A stretch of 64,000 bases of DNA. It comes from Gordonia sihwensis NBRC 108236 (GTDB taxonomy: Bacteria > Actinomycetota > Actinomycetes > Mycobacteriales > Mycobacteriaceae). Below the pieces are notes generated by a model. The model did no database searches, had not been told where the DNA came from, and saw nothing but the letters and a program-made list of their open reading frames with translations. Location of the stretch: NCBI RefSeq assembly GCF_000333035.1, contig NZ_BANU01000010.1, positions 181,236 through 245,235 of the forward strand. The letters run 5' to 3'. The number at the start of each line of letters is the position of its first letter. The first letter of the stretch is position 1. This document shows positions 1-9,511 of the stretch, in pieces. The translations under genes were made by a program, and so were the position numbers.

Positions 1-1665
1 CCGCTCGATGATGCCGGTGCGGATGCCGTGGGGCGCCACCAGCAGATTCCGGTACTCCTGCTTGCGCGAGTAGCCGGTGAGCGTGTTGAACAGGTCGGTG
101 AGGTCCGAGCCGATCTCCGGTGCGGCGGTGAACAGACCGACGTCTTCGTACAGCCGTGCCGTCTTCGGGTTGTAGTTGCCCGTGCCGATGTGGCAGTAGC
201 GGCGAAGGGTCGAGCCCTCGCGACGGATCACCAGGCAGGTCTTGCAATGCGTCTTGAGACCGACGAGCCCGTAGACGACGTGCACCCCGGCCTGTTCCAG
301 AGTGCGCGCCCAGCGGATGTTGGCCTGTTCGTCGAACCGTGCCTTGAGTTCCACCAGCGCCACCACCTGTTTGCCCGCGGCCGCGGCGTCGATCAGCGCG
401 TTGACGATGGGCGAGTCGCCCGAGGTGCGGTAGAGGGTCTGCTTGATGGCCAGCACGTGCGGATCGGCGGCCGCCTGCTCGATGAATCGCTGGACGCTGG
501 TGGAGAACGAGTCGTAGGGGTGATGCACCAGCACGTCGCCGTCGCGCAGGGTCGAGAAGATGCTCTTCGGCGTCTCCCGCTCACCGAACGCCGGGTGGGT
601 GGCCGGCACGAACGGACGCTCCTTCAACTGCGGCCGGTCGATCCCGTAGATCTGCCAGAGACAGGTCAGATCGAGCAGTCCAGGCACTTGGATGACGTCG
701 CCCGGGTCGACGTCCAACTCGCGGAGCAGGAGTTCGAGCATGTGCTCGGTCATGTCGTCGCCGACCTCGAGCCGGACCGGTGAACCGAACCGCCTGCGCG
801 CCAGTTCGCGTTCGAGCGCCTGGAGCAGGTCCTCGTCACGGTCCTCGTCGACCTCGAAGTCGGCGTTGCGCGTGACCCGGAAGACGTGGTGCTCCACGAT
901 CTCCATGCCGGGGAACAGTTCCGGCAGATTGGCCGCGATCAGATTCTCCACGGGCAGGAAGAGCGCGGTGCGCGGCCCGTCGTCGGGGCCCTGCGGCTGG
1001 ACGAGACGGTCGACCCGGACGAACCGGTTGACGTTGTCGGGCACCTTCACACGCGCGAAGTGCTCGCCGCCCTCGGCGCGGTCCTTCACCGTCACCGCGA
1101 GGTTCAGGCTCAGACCCGAGATGTAGGGGAACGGATGCGCCGGATCGACGGCCAGCGGGGTCAGGATCGGGAACAGTTCGTTGTGGAAGTGCGTCTGCAT
1201 CCGCACCCGCTCGGCGGCCGTGAGATCGTCCCAGCCGATGATCTTGATGTTCTCGCCGGAGAGCGCCGGGAGCACCGAGTCACGGAAGACGCGCGCATGC
1301 CGGTCGGCGATCTTCTGGGTGCGGACAGCGATCATATGCAGTTGCTCGCGCGGGGAACGGCCGTCCGCCGAGCGCACCGAGAGGCCGGTCTCGTCGCGGC
1401 GCTTGAGGCCCGCGACGCGCACCATGAAGAACTCGTCGAGATTCGACGCGAAGATGGCCAGGAACTTGGCGCGCTCCAGCAGCGGGCGGGAGACGTCCTC
1501 GGCCAGTGCGAGGACGCGAGAGTTGAAGTCGAGCCAGCTCAGCTCACGGTTGAAGTACCGGTCGGCGGGCAGGTCCGCCGCCTCGTCGGGATCCACGGTC
1601 TCGGCCGGCAGTGCGGCGGGCAGGGCGGTCTGGGACTCGTTCTCGATCTCTTCCGTGGCACTCAC
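1..1665 (-). CDS. ppk: Polyphosphate kinase 1 (partial, C-terminus outside window)
   Basis: Reversibly polymerises the gamma phosphate of ATP into inorganic polyphosphate. The reverse strand is open from a GTG at 1665 to the window edge (555 codons). The N-terminal domain opens with [12 protein letters not shown] near residue 37, as in PPK1. The catalytic motif [11 protein letters not shown] places the phospho-accepting His near residue 492, and a [12 protein letters not shown] segment lies just before it. The last 150-200 residues are missing only because the window ends. It is followed by fbiD and then divergent gpsA, the order known from Mycobacterium (Rv2984-Rv2983-Rv2982c). Confidence 0.95.
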   Translation of the reverse strand, partial: MSATEEIENESQTALPAALPAETVDPDEAADLPADRYFNRELSWLDFNSRVLALAEDVSRPLLERAKFLAIFASNLDEFFMVRVAGLKRRDETGLSVRSADGRSPREQLHMIAVRTQKIADRHARVFRDSVLPALSGENIKIIGWDDLTAAERVRMQTHFHNELFPILTPLAVDPAHPFPYISGLSLNLAVTVKDRAEGGEHFARVKVPDNVNRFVRVDRLVQPQGPDDGPRTALFLPVENLIAANLPELFPGMEIVEHHVFRVTRNADFEVDEDRDEDLLQALERELARRRFGSPVRLEVGDDMTEHMLELLLRELDVDPGDVIQVPGLLDLTCLWQIYGIDRPQLKERPFVPATHPAFGERETPKSIFSTLRDGDVLVHHPYDSFSTSVQRFIEQAAADPHVLAIKQTLYRTSGDSPIVNALIDAAAAGKQVVALVELKARFDEQANIRWARTLEQAGVHVVYGLVGLKTHCKTCLVIRREGSTLRRYCHIGTGNYNPKTARLYEDVGLFTAAPEIGSDLTDLFNTLTGYSRKQEYRNLLVAPHGIRTGIIER

Positions 1666-1679
1666 GCGTCAATTGTGGA

Positions 1680-2402
1680 CTATCGGTCCGACGCTGTCCT
1701 GTCAGCCGGACGGTTTGGTTCACCGGAGTGTCGGGACGCCCGGAGTGCCGCGCCCGTGCGTCTCCCGACGCCGAGTTCGACCGCGGCGGCCAGATCCGCG
1801 GGCGTGTCGACGTCGGTGCGCAGCCGGGCCCACCGCAGCCGCCCGGGATCGAGCTCAACCGCTCCGGCCGCTCGGTGCGCCGACGCCGACCGCGCACCGA
1901 ATCGCGGTTCGACGGGGTGCTGGGCGCGCACCACCAGCAGCGCCGTGCCCTCTCCGGAGCGGTCGGCGACGAAGGCGGCGGGGGCGCCTCCGGCGATGGC
2001 TGCGGCCGCCTCGTCCAGTACCTCGGCGAGCGTGAGCGCGTCGAGCGCGGCGAGGTCGGCCTGCAACGCGGCGATCAGCGCGGCGGTCGGGGAGACGGCC
2101 GCGATCGCATGCGCCAGCGCTGCGTTCAACGGTGATCGGCGCGGCGCGGCGCCGGCCTCCTCGGGCTCGTCGAGTACCCGGACACCGTGCTCGCGGACGG
2201 CGACGTGCACGGCGGGGTCGGGAGTGACGACAGCCGCCTGCGCGACGCCCGCCTCCCGGACCGCCTCGAGCGTGTCGCCGAGCATCGCGGTCACCAGGCT
2301 CCGGCGCTGCTCGTCGGAGGGCAGGGCCCCGGCCAGCCGTGACTTCGCGTGGTCCAGCCGTTTCACGGCCAGGACGACGGCTATCGGGAGCGGGTCGCGC
2401 AT
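1680..2402 (-). CDS. fbiD: Phosphoenolpyruvate/2-phospho-L-lactate guanylyltransferase (FbiD/CofC)
   Basis: Makes the guanylylated C3 acid used to build the side chain of coenzyme F420. The 240-residue product starts [23 protein letters not shown], written here as [10 protein letters not shown] followed by [11 protein letters not shown], the nucleotidyltransferase signature of CofC. An ATG at 2411 (MVNMRDP) is an alternative start. Its place between ppk and gpsA matches mycobacterial fbiD, where PEP rather than phospholactate is the substrate; the substrate here is inferred from that. The stop lies 14 bp from the ppk start, so the two are probably co-transcribed. Confidence 0.85.
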   Translation of the reverse strand: MRDPLPIAVVLAVKRLDHAKSRLAGALPSDEQRRSLVTAMLGDTLEAVREAGVAQAAVVTPDPAVHVAVREHGVRVLDEPEEAGAAPRRSPLNAALAHAIAAVSPTAALIAALQADLAALDALTLAEVLDEAAAAIAGGAPAAFVADRSGEGTALLVVRAQHPVEPRFGARSASAHRAAGAVELDPGRLRWARLRTDVDTPADLAAAVELGVGRRTGAALRASRHSGEPNRPADRTASDR

Positions 2403-2537
2403 GTTCACCATGGTGCAGCACCGACGGGCCGGGCCGCTTGCCGGGCCGTCGAGCCGACCCCGGCGATCGGCGCTGAGCCGTGGCGAGGTGGCGCTAGGGT
2501 GGACCGCAGTTACCGGTCGTGGGTGGAGGAGTCGCGA

Positions 2538-3548
2538 GTGCGTGCAGTAGTGATGGGTGCTGGGTCGTGGGGCACCGCGGTGGCGAAGGTGCTCGCCGAT
2601 GCGGGCAACGAGGTGAAGATCTGGGCTCGCCGTCCGGAGCTGGTGGAGCAGATCAACACCGCCCACGAGAATCGCGATTACCTCTCGGGTATCGCGCTGC
2701 CCGAGAGTCTGCGGGCCGTCGGCTCCGTGGAGGAGGCGCTGGCCGGCGCCGAACTGGTGGTGTGTGCGGTGCCCTCGCAGTCGTTGCGTGCCAACCTCGA
2801 GATCTGGCGACCGCATCTGCCCGCCGATGCGATCCTGCTGTCCCTCGCCAAGGGCGTCGAGACGAGTTCCGGTAAGCGGATGAGCGAAGTGATCGCCGAG
2901 GTCACCGGGTTCCCGGCTCGGCAGATCGCGGTGCTGACCGGACCCAACCTCGCGAAAGAGGTGGCGCAGGGACAGCCCGCCGCCACCGTGATCGCATGCG
3001 TCGACGAGGCCCAGGCGGTTCGTGTGCAGGAGGCGTTCGCCACCGGATACTTCCGTCCGTACACCAACGTCGACGTCGTCGGCTGCGAGATCGGCGGAGC
3101 AGCGAAGAACGTGATCGCGCTCGCGTGCGGCATGGCGTCCGGGATGGGCTTCGGCGAGAACACGCTGGCGACGATCATCACGCGCGGTCTCGCCGAGACC
3201 ATTCGGCTGGGAGTGGCACTGGGCGCCGACATCACCACCCTCGCCGGTCTCGCGGGCATCGGCGACCTCGTGGCGACGTGCTCATCGCCGCTGTCGCGCA
3301 ACCGAACCTTCGGTGCCCGCCTGGGCGAGGGCGCGAGCCTGGCCGAGGCTCAGGCGGCGACCAACGGGCAGGTGGCCGAGGGCGTCAAATCGTGCTCGTC
3401 GGTGCTGGCGCTGGCGAAGGCGCACGGGGTGGAGATGCCGCTGACCGAGGCCGTCCATCAGGTGTGCCACGAGGGCGTGTCGGTGTCGGACATGGTCAGT
3501 TCCCTGCTCGGGCGCAGCACCAAACCGGAGGTGTACGGGCGGGCCTGA
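2538..3548 (+). CDS. gpsA: NAD(P)-dependent glycerol-3-phosphate dehydrogenase
   Basis: Reduces dihydroxyacetone phosphate to sn-glycerol-3-phosphate for phospholipid synthesis. It has 336 residues, the normal length. The Rossmann motif MGAGSWGTA lies at residues 6-14, and the catalytic Lys is in [13 protein letters not shown] near residue 193. The start is GTG at 2538, with GGAGGAG about 8 bases upstream; the longer open frame from 2349 runs through fbiD and its promoter and is not used. It is divergent from fbiD across about 130 bp. Confidence 0.95.
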   Translation: MRAVVMGAGSWGTAVAKVLADAGNEVKIWARRPELVEQINTAHENRDYLSGIALPESLRAVGSVEEALAGAELVVCAVPSQSLRANLEIWRPHLPADAILLSLAKGVETSSGKRMSEVIAEVTGFPARQIAVLTGPNLAKEVAQGQPAATVIACVDEAQAVRVQEAFATGYFRPYTNVDVVGCEIGGAAKNVIALACGMASGMGFGENTLATIITRGLAETIRLGVALGADITTLAGLAGIGDLVATCSSPLSRNRTFGARLGEGASLAEAQAATNGQVAEGVKSCSSVLALAKAHGVEMPLTEAVHQVCHEGVSVSDMVSSLLGRSTKPEVYGRA

Positions 3549-3555
3549 ACCGGCG

Positions 3556-4131
3556 TCAGCGGCCGAAGTCGAGCGGGGCTCGCTGCAGATTCTTCTCGAT
3601 CAACGCCGAGACGTCGGTGATCGGCGCGTTGCCGGCACCCGCGGGCACCCACACGGCCACGTAGGGGCGGTGGTCGACGCTCACGTACGCCTGACCGCGG
3701 CCCTCGATCGTGTCGGTCATGAACCACTGGACCGGGTTGATCACCTGCAGTGAACTCGTCGGCGCGAGTTCGTCGGGCCGCTCGACACCGCAGCGCACCA
3801 CAACCGGGTCGGAGTCGGCTCTGGTCCATCGGACGGTGGTCCCGTCGACCGACTTGCCCTCGAAGTCGCCGAGCTCATCGGGCAGTTTCTTGATGAACTC
3901 GGCGCAGCCGGCGGCGTCGGCGGCGGTGGTCGTGTACGACTCGACCGGTGACGGCGGGGTGTCGTCGGCGGAGAAGTGCAGCGCCGCGTACGTGATGAAG
4001 CCGGCGATCACCATGACCGGGACGGCCACCAGGGTGGCGATCATCGCCGGACTGAATCGCGGTCCCTCATCGGCCGCGGTCTGGCCGTCCTGAGCCTTCT
4101 CCGTTGGAGTGTTCCCGGTGCCGTCGCTCAT
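3556..4131 (-). CDS. DUF3515 domain membrane-anchored protein
   Basis: Unknown function. The 191-residue product has a hydrophilic N-terminus, one transmembrane segment (about residues 31-51, ATLVAVPVMVIAGFITYAAL) and an extracytoplasmic domain with two cysteines (AAGCAEF and VVRCGVE), as in DUF3515 proteins such as Rv2980. The start at 4131 is preferred because a longer reading frame overlaps divergent thiL. It converges with gpsA (7 bp between stops). In Mycobacterium a ddl gene lies between gpsA and this gene; here it is absent. Confidence 0.75.
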   Translation of the reverse strand: MSDGTGNTPTEKAQDGQTAADEGPRFSPAMIATLVAVPVMVIAGFITYAALHFSADDTPPSPVESYTTTAADAAGCAEFIKKLPDELGDFEGKSVDGTTVRWTRADSDPVVVRCGVERPDELAPTSSLQVINPVQWFMTDTIEGRGQAYVSVDHRPYVAVWVPAGAGNAPITDVSALIEKNLQRAPLDFGR

Positions 4132-4210
4132 GCTGCCAGTGTGATCGATGGACTGCGTCCGTGGAAATCGGTGCGACCGTTCGCGGTGCGCCGGCGGTAG
4201 CATCGGCCCG

Positions 4211-5188
4211 ATGAAGACAGTGGGTGAAGTCGGAGAACGCGCGCTGGTCGCGATGTTCACCACTGCCGCGGCGTCGGGCGGTGACACCGACGATCTGGTG
4301 ATCGGGTCGGGCGACGATGCAGCGGTGTTCGCGCCCACCGGACCGGTGGTGGTCAGCACCGACACAGCGGTCGCGGGCAGGCACTTCCGGTTCGACTGGT
4401 CGACTCCGCGGCAGATCGGGGCACGGGCGGTGGTCCAGAGCGCCGCCGACATCGCGGCGATGGGCGGGGTTCTCACCGGCGTCGTCGTGTCGATCGGCTG
4501 CCCGCCGCAGACGCCGGTGGAGCGCGTGCTCGAGCTCAACGCCGGCATCGTCGACCAGACCCACAGGTACCGGGCGCGGGTGCTCGGCGGCGACCTCGTG
4601 TCCTCGTCGGAGGTGGTGCTGACCGTCACCTCCCTCGGTGTTCTCGACGGCACGCAGGCGGTGGCGCTGTCGGGTGCGCGCGGCGGCGAGGTGCTCGCGC
4701 TCAGCGGTCCGCTCGGCGGTCCGGCAGGCGGTCTGGCGGCTCTGTCCGCCGTCGAGCACGGGGCGGATCCCCTTCTGCTGGAGCAGTTCTCCGATCTGGT
4801 CGAGGCCTACCGCCTCCCGCGGCCGGATCTGGGGCAAGGGCGCGTGGCGGCGCTGGCGGGCGCCCGGGCGATGACCGACGTCTCCGACGGCCTCGTGGAG
4901 GAGATCATCACGATGGCGGAGGCTTCGCAGGTACGGATCGACATCGATTCGGCGTCGGTTCCCCAGGTCCGCGGGCTCGCCGAACTCGGGGCTGCGCTCG
5001 GCGTCGACCCCGCGCGATGGGCCCTCGCGGGCGGCGAGGAACACGAGCTGCTCGCGGCCTTCGATCCCTCGGCGGTCCCCGCGGGCTGGACGGTGATCGG
5101 GACGGTGTCCGACGGCGAGCCCGATGCCCGCATCGACGGCGCGGCCGTCGGAGAGATCCGCGGGTGGCAATCGTTCACCGAGACCTGA
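4211..5188 (+). CDS. thiL: Thiamine-monophosphate kinase
   Basis: Phosphorylates thiamine monophosphate to the cofactor thiamine diphosphate. The 325-residue product has the PurM/ThiL-like GDDAAVF motif near residue 35 and STDTAVAGRHF near residue 55. It also has GDLVSSSEVVLTVTSLG and a C-terminal GGEEHELL motif, all typical of ThiL. ATG 4211 is chosen over the longer frame from 4148 because it aligns with the usual EVGERALVA N-terminus. It is divergent from the DUF3515 gene across 79 bp. Confidence 0.93.
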   Translation: MKTVGEVGERALVAMFTTAAASGGDTDDLVIGSGDDAAVFAPTGPVVVSTDTAVAGRHFRFDWSTPRQIGARAVVQSAADIAAMGGVLTGVVVSIGCPPQTPVERVLELNAGIVDQTHRYRARVLGGDLVSSSEVVLTVTSLGVLDGTQAVALSGARGGEVLALSGPLGGPAGGLAALSAVEHGADPLLLEQFSDLVEAYRLPRPDLGQGRVAALAGARAMTDVSDGLVEEIITMAEASQVRIDIDSASVPQVRGLAELGAALGVDPARWALAGGEEHELLAAFDPSAVPAGWTVIGTVSDGEPDARIDGAAVGEIRGWQSFTET

Positions 5189-5205
5189 CCTGATTAGATC
5201 GACGT

Positions 5206-5730
5206 ATGGCTGTCTACGCACTCGGCGATCGTGAGCCGGTTCTCGGCACAGACGTTTTCATTCATCCCGACGCGACCGTCATCGGTGCGGTGACGCTCGG
5301 CGACGGGGTCTCGATCTGGCCGGGAGCGGTGCTCCGCGGCGACTACGGGACCATCACCGTCGGCGACCGCACCAACATCCAGGACGGCACGGTGGTGCAC
5401 TGCACCTTCACCGAGCCCACCGTGATCGGCGCCGGTTGCGTCGTCGGGCACAACGCGCATATCGAGGGATCGACGATCGGCGACGAATGCCTGATCGCTT
5501 CGGGTTCGGTGGTCCTGAACCGTTCGGTGATCGGCGCGGGCTCGGTGGTCGGCGCCGGTGCGGTGGTGTCGTACGGCTTCACGGTTCCCGAGCGGTCGAT
5601 GGTGCTCGGCGTCCCGGCCCGCCTCCGCGAGGGCTATCAGGTTCCGGAGGGCCATCTGCAGCAGAACACCGAGCTCTACTACCAGAACGCCCAGTACTAC
5701 CGGAAGAGCCTCCGGAGGCTCGACGCGTGA
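5206..5730 (+). CDS. Gamma-carbonic-anhydrase-family left-handed beta-helix protein
   Basis: The 174-residue product is made of hexapeptide repeats (for example [20 protein letters not shown] and [17 protein letters not shown]) followed by a C-terminal helix. This is the architecture of the YrdA/PaaY gamma carbonic anhydrase family. The metal-ligand positions expected for the family are visible as VVHC and GHNAH. Its substrate is unknown. It follows thiL by 17 bp and overlaps the ung start by 4 bases (GTGA), so the three form one operon. Confidence 0.85.
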   Translation: MAVYALGDREPVLGTDVFIHPDATVIGAVTLGDGVSIWPGAVLRGDYGTITVGDRTNIQDGTVVHCTFTEPTVIGAGCVVGHNAHIEGSTIGDECLIASGSVVLNRSVIGAGSVVGAGAVVSYGFTVPERSMVLGVPARLREGYQVPEGHLQQNTELYYQNAQYYRKSLRRLDA

Positions 5731-6404
5731 GCGCCAAGCCGTTGGCCGAGCTGATCGATCCCGGCTGGGCTCAGGCACTGGCGCCGGTCGAGGAGACGGT
5801 CGCACGGATGGGCCGATTCCTGCGCGAGGAGATCGCGGTCGGCCGTCGCTACCTGCCCGCCGGAGAGAACGTGCTGCGCGCGTTCGCGCAGCCCTTCGAT
5901 GACGTCCGGGTTCTCATCGTCGGACAGGATCCCTATCCCACGCCGGGGCACGCTGTGGGACTGAGCTTCTCCGTGGCGCCGGACGTCCGCCCGATTCCGC
6001 GATCGCTGCAGAACATCTACCAGGAGTACTGCGAAGACCTCGGTTATCCCCGTCCGGCCAACGGCGATCTGACGCCGTGGGCGCGGCAGGGCGTTCTCCT
6101 TCTCAACAGAGTTCTGACGGTGCGCCCGGGCGAACCGGCGTCCCACCGCAACAAGGGGTGGGAAGAGGTGACCGAGTGCGCGATCAAAGCGCTGGCCGCG
6201 CGCGACGAGCCCATGGTGGCGATCCTGTGGGGCAACGACGCCCGGCAGCTGGTGAAGTGGTTGCCCGACGTCCCGGTCATCGAATCGCCCCACCCGTCGC
6301 CGCTCTCGGCGTCGCGCGGGTTCTTCGGTTCGCGACCCTTCTCCCGCGCCAACGAGGAACTGCTCGATCTCGGCGGCGATCCGGTGGACTGGCGTCTGCC
6401 CTGA
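5727..6404 (+). CDS. ung: Uracil-DNA glycosylase, family 1
   Basis: Removes uracil from DNA in base-excision repair. It has 225 residues. The water-activating loop [18 protein letters not shown] (catalytic Asp) and the DNA-intercalation loop [18 protein letters not shown] are both intact. The start is GTG at 5727, overlapping the upstream stop; this matches the usual length, while the upstream open frame is a shadow of the hexapeptide gene. Confidence 0.96.
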   Translation: MSAKPLAELIDPGWAQALAPVEETVARMGRFLREEIAVGRRYLPAGENVLRAFAQPFDDVRVLIVGQDPYPTPGHAVGLSFSVAPDVRPIPRSLQNIYQEYCEDLGYPRPANGDLTPWARQGVLLLNRVLTVRPGEPASHRNKGWEEVTECAIKALAARDEPMVAILWGNDARQLVKWLPDVPVIESPHPSPLSASRGFFGSRPFSRANEELLDLGGDPVDWRLP

Positions 6405-6414
6405 TCCGGTCGGA

Positions 6415-7206
6415 CTACCGGCGGGCGGCGGCGTAGTCCGGCGCGCGCTTGGCGACGAAGGCGTCGACTCCCTCGACGCCCTCGGGCGTGGATCCGAGGG
6501 CTGCGATCGAGGCCGACTCCGCGGTGAGCTGATCGCCGAGGGTGCTGGTGGCGCTGTGGTGCAGCAGACGGCGGATCGCGCGGTAGGAGCCGCGCGGTCC
6601 GGAGGCGAGCCCGGCCGCGACGTCGTGGGCGGTCTGCTCGACGGAAGCGTCGTCGACGATCTCCGACAGGATGCCGAGGTCCAGCGCGCGGTCGGCGTCC
6701 AGGATCTGGTCGGTCATGATGATGTGCCGTGCGCGGGCCGCGCCCACGACGCGGGGGAGCAGCCATGACATGCCGCCGTCGGGCGACAGTCCGATTCCGG
6801 GATAGGCGGGACGCATCTTGGTGGCGCGACCGCCGATCGCGATGTCCGCGTGCAGAACGAGGCTCATGCCTGCGCCGGCGGCCCAGCCCTTCACCGCGGC
6901 GACCACCGGAAGCTCCGTCTCGTAGAGGAACTCGATCGTCGAATGCAGATCGTCGGCCAGGCCCCGCAGGTAGTCGCTGCGGTCGTCGGCCGCCGCGAAC
7001 GCCGCGACATTGCCACCCGCGCAGAAGTTCTTGCCCGCGCCGCGGAGCAGCACCGCACCCGCCTCGAGCTTTCCCCGGGTGACAGCGCGCAGCGCCTCGC
7101 GCGACTCCAGGACCAGAGCGTGATCGAGAGCGGTTCCCGCATCGCCGGTCGAGATGGTGAGGTTCAGAACGCCGTCGTCGTCGACGCGGATCAGATCAGA
7201 GGCCAT
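6415..7206 (-). CDS. Enoyl-CoA hydratase/isomerase family protein
   Basis: A 263-residue crotonase-fold protein. It has the oxyanion-hole segments GAGKNFCAGGNVAAF and GWAAGAGMSLVLHADI, and a later PDGGMSWLLPR motif carrying the Asp typical of many isomerase members. The acyl-CoA substrate cannot be told from sequence. The ATG at 7206 gives the normal N-terminus. It sits between ung and rpmB, which are near neighbours in mycobacteria, so it looks like a local insertion. Confidence 0.88.
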   Translation of the reverse strand: MASDLIRVDDDGVLNLTISTGDAGTALDHALVLESREALRAVTRGKLEAGAVLLRGAGKNFCAGGNVAAFAAADDRSDYLRGLADDLHSTIEFLYETELPVVAAVKGWAAGAGMSLVLHADIAIGGRATKMRPAYPGIGLSPDGGMSWLLPRVVGAARARHIIMTDQILDADRALDLGILSEIVDDASVEQTAHDVAAGLASGPRGSYRAIRRLLHHSATSTLGDQLTAESASIAALGSTPEGVEGVDAFVAKRAPDYAAARR

Positions 7207-7347
7207 GGCGAGTACTCTACGGAACGCTCGTCGCCGGCCGGTCCGGGTGGTTGCCGTCCGCGCCGGACAGGTGCACTCGGCGACTCCGGAGACGACGAAA
7301 TCGCCGCCCGGCACTGCCGGACGGCGATCTCCTGACGCGTGGTGCGC

Positions 7348-7539
7348 TCAGGCCTTGACGGTCTTGCCCGCCTTGAGGCACGAGGTGCACACGTTCTTGC
7401 GCTTCTTGTTGCCCGGGGCGACCTCGACGCGCACAGACTGGATGTTCGGGTTCCAGCGGCGGTTGGTGCGCCGATGCGAGTGCGAGACCGACTTGCCGAA
7501 GCCGGGGCCCTTGCCACAAACGTCACAAACGGCAGCCAT
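7348..7539 (-). CDS. rpmB: 50S ribosomal protein L28 (zinc-ribbon form)
   Basis: A 63-residue L28 with a full zinc ribbon (CDVC near residue 5 and CTSC near residue 51) and the typical [16 protein letters not shown] core. Because both CxxC pairs are retained this is the zinc-containing paralogue type. It is divergent from the DAK-domain gene. A purine-rich GGGAG lies just upstream of the ATG on the reverse strand. Confidence 0.96.
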   Translation of the reverse strand: MAAVCDVCGKGPGFGKSVSHSHRRTNRRWNPNIQSVRVEVAPGNKKRKNVCTSCLKAGKTVKA

Positions 7540-7840
7540 GATCGAACTCCCTTGGTAGAAAACTTGGGTCAGTGGTCAGCCGATAGCGGGCGCTGCGGTG
7601 CGCGCCGCGACGATCGGCAACCCGAATAGAATAACCGCGCAGACCTCGGGTGTCCAAATCGGCGCCGGAACGCGAGAGTCCCGGCGACCTCGGCGAGGGG
7701 CCCGGACCAGACGCCGCGACAGTACCTGTCCGAGTGTCGGGGGCGGGCGGTAACCTCGGGGCACATTCGAGGTTCACCGGCGGTTCGGCGACCGCGCACG
7801 AGGATCGCGACGGGCCGGCGGAGAGCGACGGGAAGGCGGG
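7540..7840. other. Intergenic region between rpmB and the DAK-domain gene
   Basis: About 300 bp separate the divergent genes. All open frames here are short and overlap one another without a good start or start-site signal. I see no tRNA-like cloverleaf or strong hairpin. It most likely holds two divergent promoters. Confidence 0.5.
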
Positions 7841-9511
7841 GTGGTCGTGCGGTTGATGACCGGAGACAGCAGTACCGCGGTCAATCCTCAGCTCATCAGG
7901 GACTGGGCACGTGCCTGCGCCGACGGCCTCGAGGCTCTGCGTCCGGAGATCAACGACCTCAACGTCTTCCCGATCCCCGATTCGGACACCGGAAGCAACA
8001 TGGCGCAGACGATGACCGGCGCGCTCGCGGTCCTCGACGACCTCGACGGCGCGGCCGATCTGCCCGCGGTGACCCGCACTCTCGCGGAGGCGGCCGTCGG
8101 ATGCGCTCGCGGCAACTCCGGCGTCATTCTCTCGCAGGTCCTGGTCGGGATCGCCGACGCGGTCGATCTCGCGATGGCCGAGAACGACCACAGTTTCAAT
8201 CGACTGTGCAAGAACGGGCTGCGCCTCGGCGCCCTCGCGGCCCGGCGTGCCGTCAGCGAGCCGAGGGAGGGAACTGTTCTCACTCTGCTGCAGGTCGCGG
8301 CGGATTCGGCTGCGGCCAATGTCGCCGGATCACCGGCGGATCTGGCGCGCGCGGTGGCCGACGACTGCGCCGAAGCACTCGAGCACACGCCCGAGCAGAT
8401 GCCCGAACTCGCGAGCGCGGGTGTGGTGGACGCCGGTGCACGAGGCTTCCTGGCGATGGCCGACGCGCTCGTGCTGGTCGTCACCGGCGTCGCCAACAAG
8501 CGCCGCGCCTACCGCGGCATCCTCACCTCGAGTGTGCACGGTACGGGCCACGAGACCGGAGAGTGCGGCGGTGCCGGCGACACCGACTTCGAGGTGATGT
8601 ATCTGCTCGACGGCGCCGAAGGAGCGCAGATCGGCGGGCTCCGCGACCGGCTCGGACAACTCGGCGACTCGGTCGTGATCGTCGGCGACAGCTCCGCCGA
8701 CGGCGAGCGGTTCTCCGTGCATGTGCACACCGACGACCCCGGGGCCGCGGTTGAAGCCGGGATCGAACTGGGTCGGCTCACCGACATCCGGATCAGCTGC
8801 TTCGCGCTCGACGCCATCCGTGCCGCGCCGGGGGCCAACGAGCCGCCGCCGCGGTTCAAACGGGCCGTCGTCGTCCTGGTCACCGGCGACGGCGCCGAAC
8901 AACTCTTCGCCGAGGCGGGAGCGGCAGTGGTCCGGGCCGATCACGGCGTCCATCCGGCGACGCTCTCGAAGGCGATCCGCGCGACCGACAGCGCCCACGT
9001 CATCGTGATGGGGAACGGGATGATGTCCTCGCAGGATCTGGTACAGGTGGGCGCGCAGGCGCGTTCGCCCCAACGGTCGGTGGTCTTCCTGCCGACGCTG
9101 TCGATGGTGCAGTGCCTGTCCGCCCTGGCCGTGCACGATCCGGTCGAAGAGCCCGACGTGGACGCCTTCGCTATGGCCGAGGCGGCCGCGAACACGCGCT
9201 GGGGCTCATTGATGCACTCCAACACCAAGATGATGACTCTCGCAGGCACCTGCGAGATCGGCGACACCCTCGGACTCATCGGCTCCGATGTGCTGGTCAT
9301 CGCACCCGAGCAGCGGCAGGCGGCCACCGCGCTGCTCGATCTGATGCTCGCGACCGGCGGCGAGCTGGTGACCGGGCTCGCGGGCCGCGACCTTGACGAA
9401 CGGACGCGGGAGGCTATTGCCGAGCATCTGCACGCGCACTACCCGGGCATCGAACTGGCGCTGTACGAGACCGGACAGTCGTCGCACCTGTTGCAGGTCG
9501 GCGTCGAATGA
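7841..9511 (+). CDS. DAK phosphatase-domain protein, FakA/YloV-like
   Basis: A 556-residue protein. The N-terminal DhaL (DAK2) domain carries INDLNVFPIPDSDTGSNM near residue 45, whose Asp residues bind Mg-ATP, and GARGNSGV-type loops (here CARGNSGVILSQ). A middle linker and a C-terminal DegV-partner-like region follow. In Firmicutes this fusion is the fatty acid kinase FakA, working with DegV-type fatty-acid-binding proteins; a degV gene is present at 23202, so the same pairing is possible here. GTG 7841, GTG 7847 and ATG 7856 are all usable starts; GGAAGG near 7830 favours 7847. It is translationally coupled to recG. Confidence 0.85.
   Translation: MVVRLMTGDSSTAVNPQLIRDWARACADGLEALRPEINDLNVFPIPDSDTGSNMAQTMTGALAVLDDLDGAADLPAVTRTLAEAAVGCARGNSGVILSQVLVGIADAVDLAMAENDHSFNRLCKNGLRLGALAARRAVSEPREGTVLTLLQVAADSAAANVAGSPADLARAVADDCAEALEHTPEQMPELASAGVVDAGARGFLAMADALVLVVTGVANKRRAYRGILTSSVHGTGHETGECGGAGDTDFEVMYLLDGAEGAQIGGLRDRLGQLGDSVVIVGDSSADGERFSVHVHTDDPGAAVEAGIELGRLTDIRISCFALDAIRAAPGANEPPPRFKRAVVVLVTGDGAEQLFAEAGAAVVRADHGVHPATLSKAIRATDSAHVIVMGNGMMSSQDLVQVGAQARSPQRSVVFLPTLSMVQCLSALAVHDPVEEPDVDAFAMAEAAANTRWGSLMHSNTKMMTLAGTCEIGDTLGLIGSDVLVIAPEQRQAATALLDLMLATGGELVTGLAGRDLDERTREAIAEHLHAHYPGIELALYETGQSSHLLQVGVE

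Noticed and set aside
28..783. Long forward open frames across the first 2.5 kb
   Set aside because: They are antisense shadows of ppk and fbiD. The reverse strand gives full-length, motif-complete proteins.
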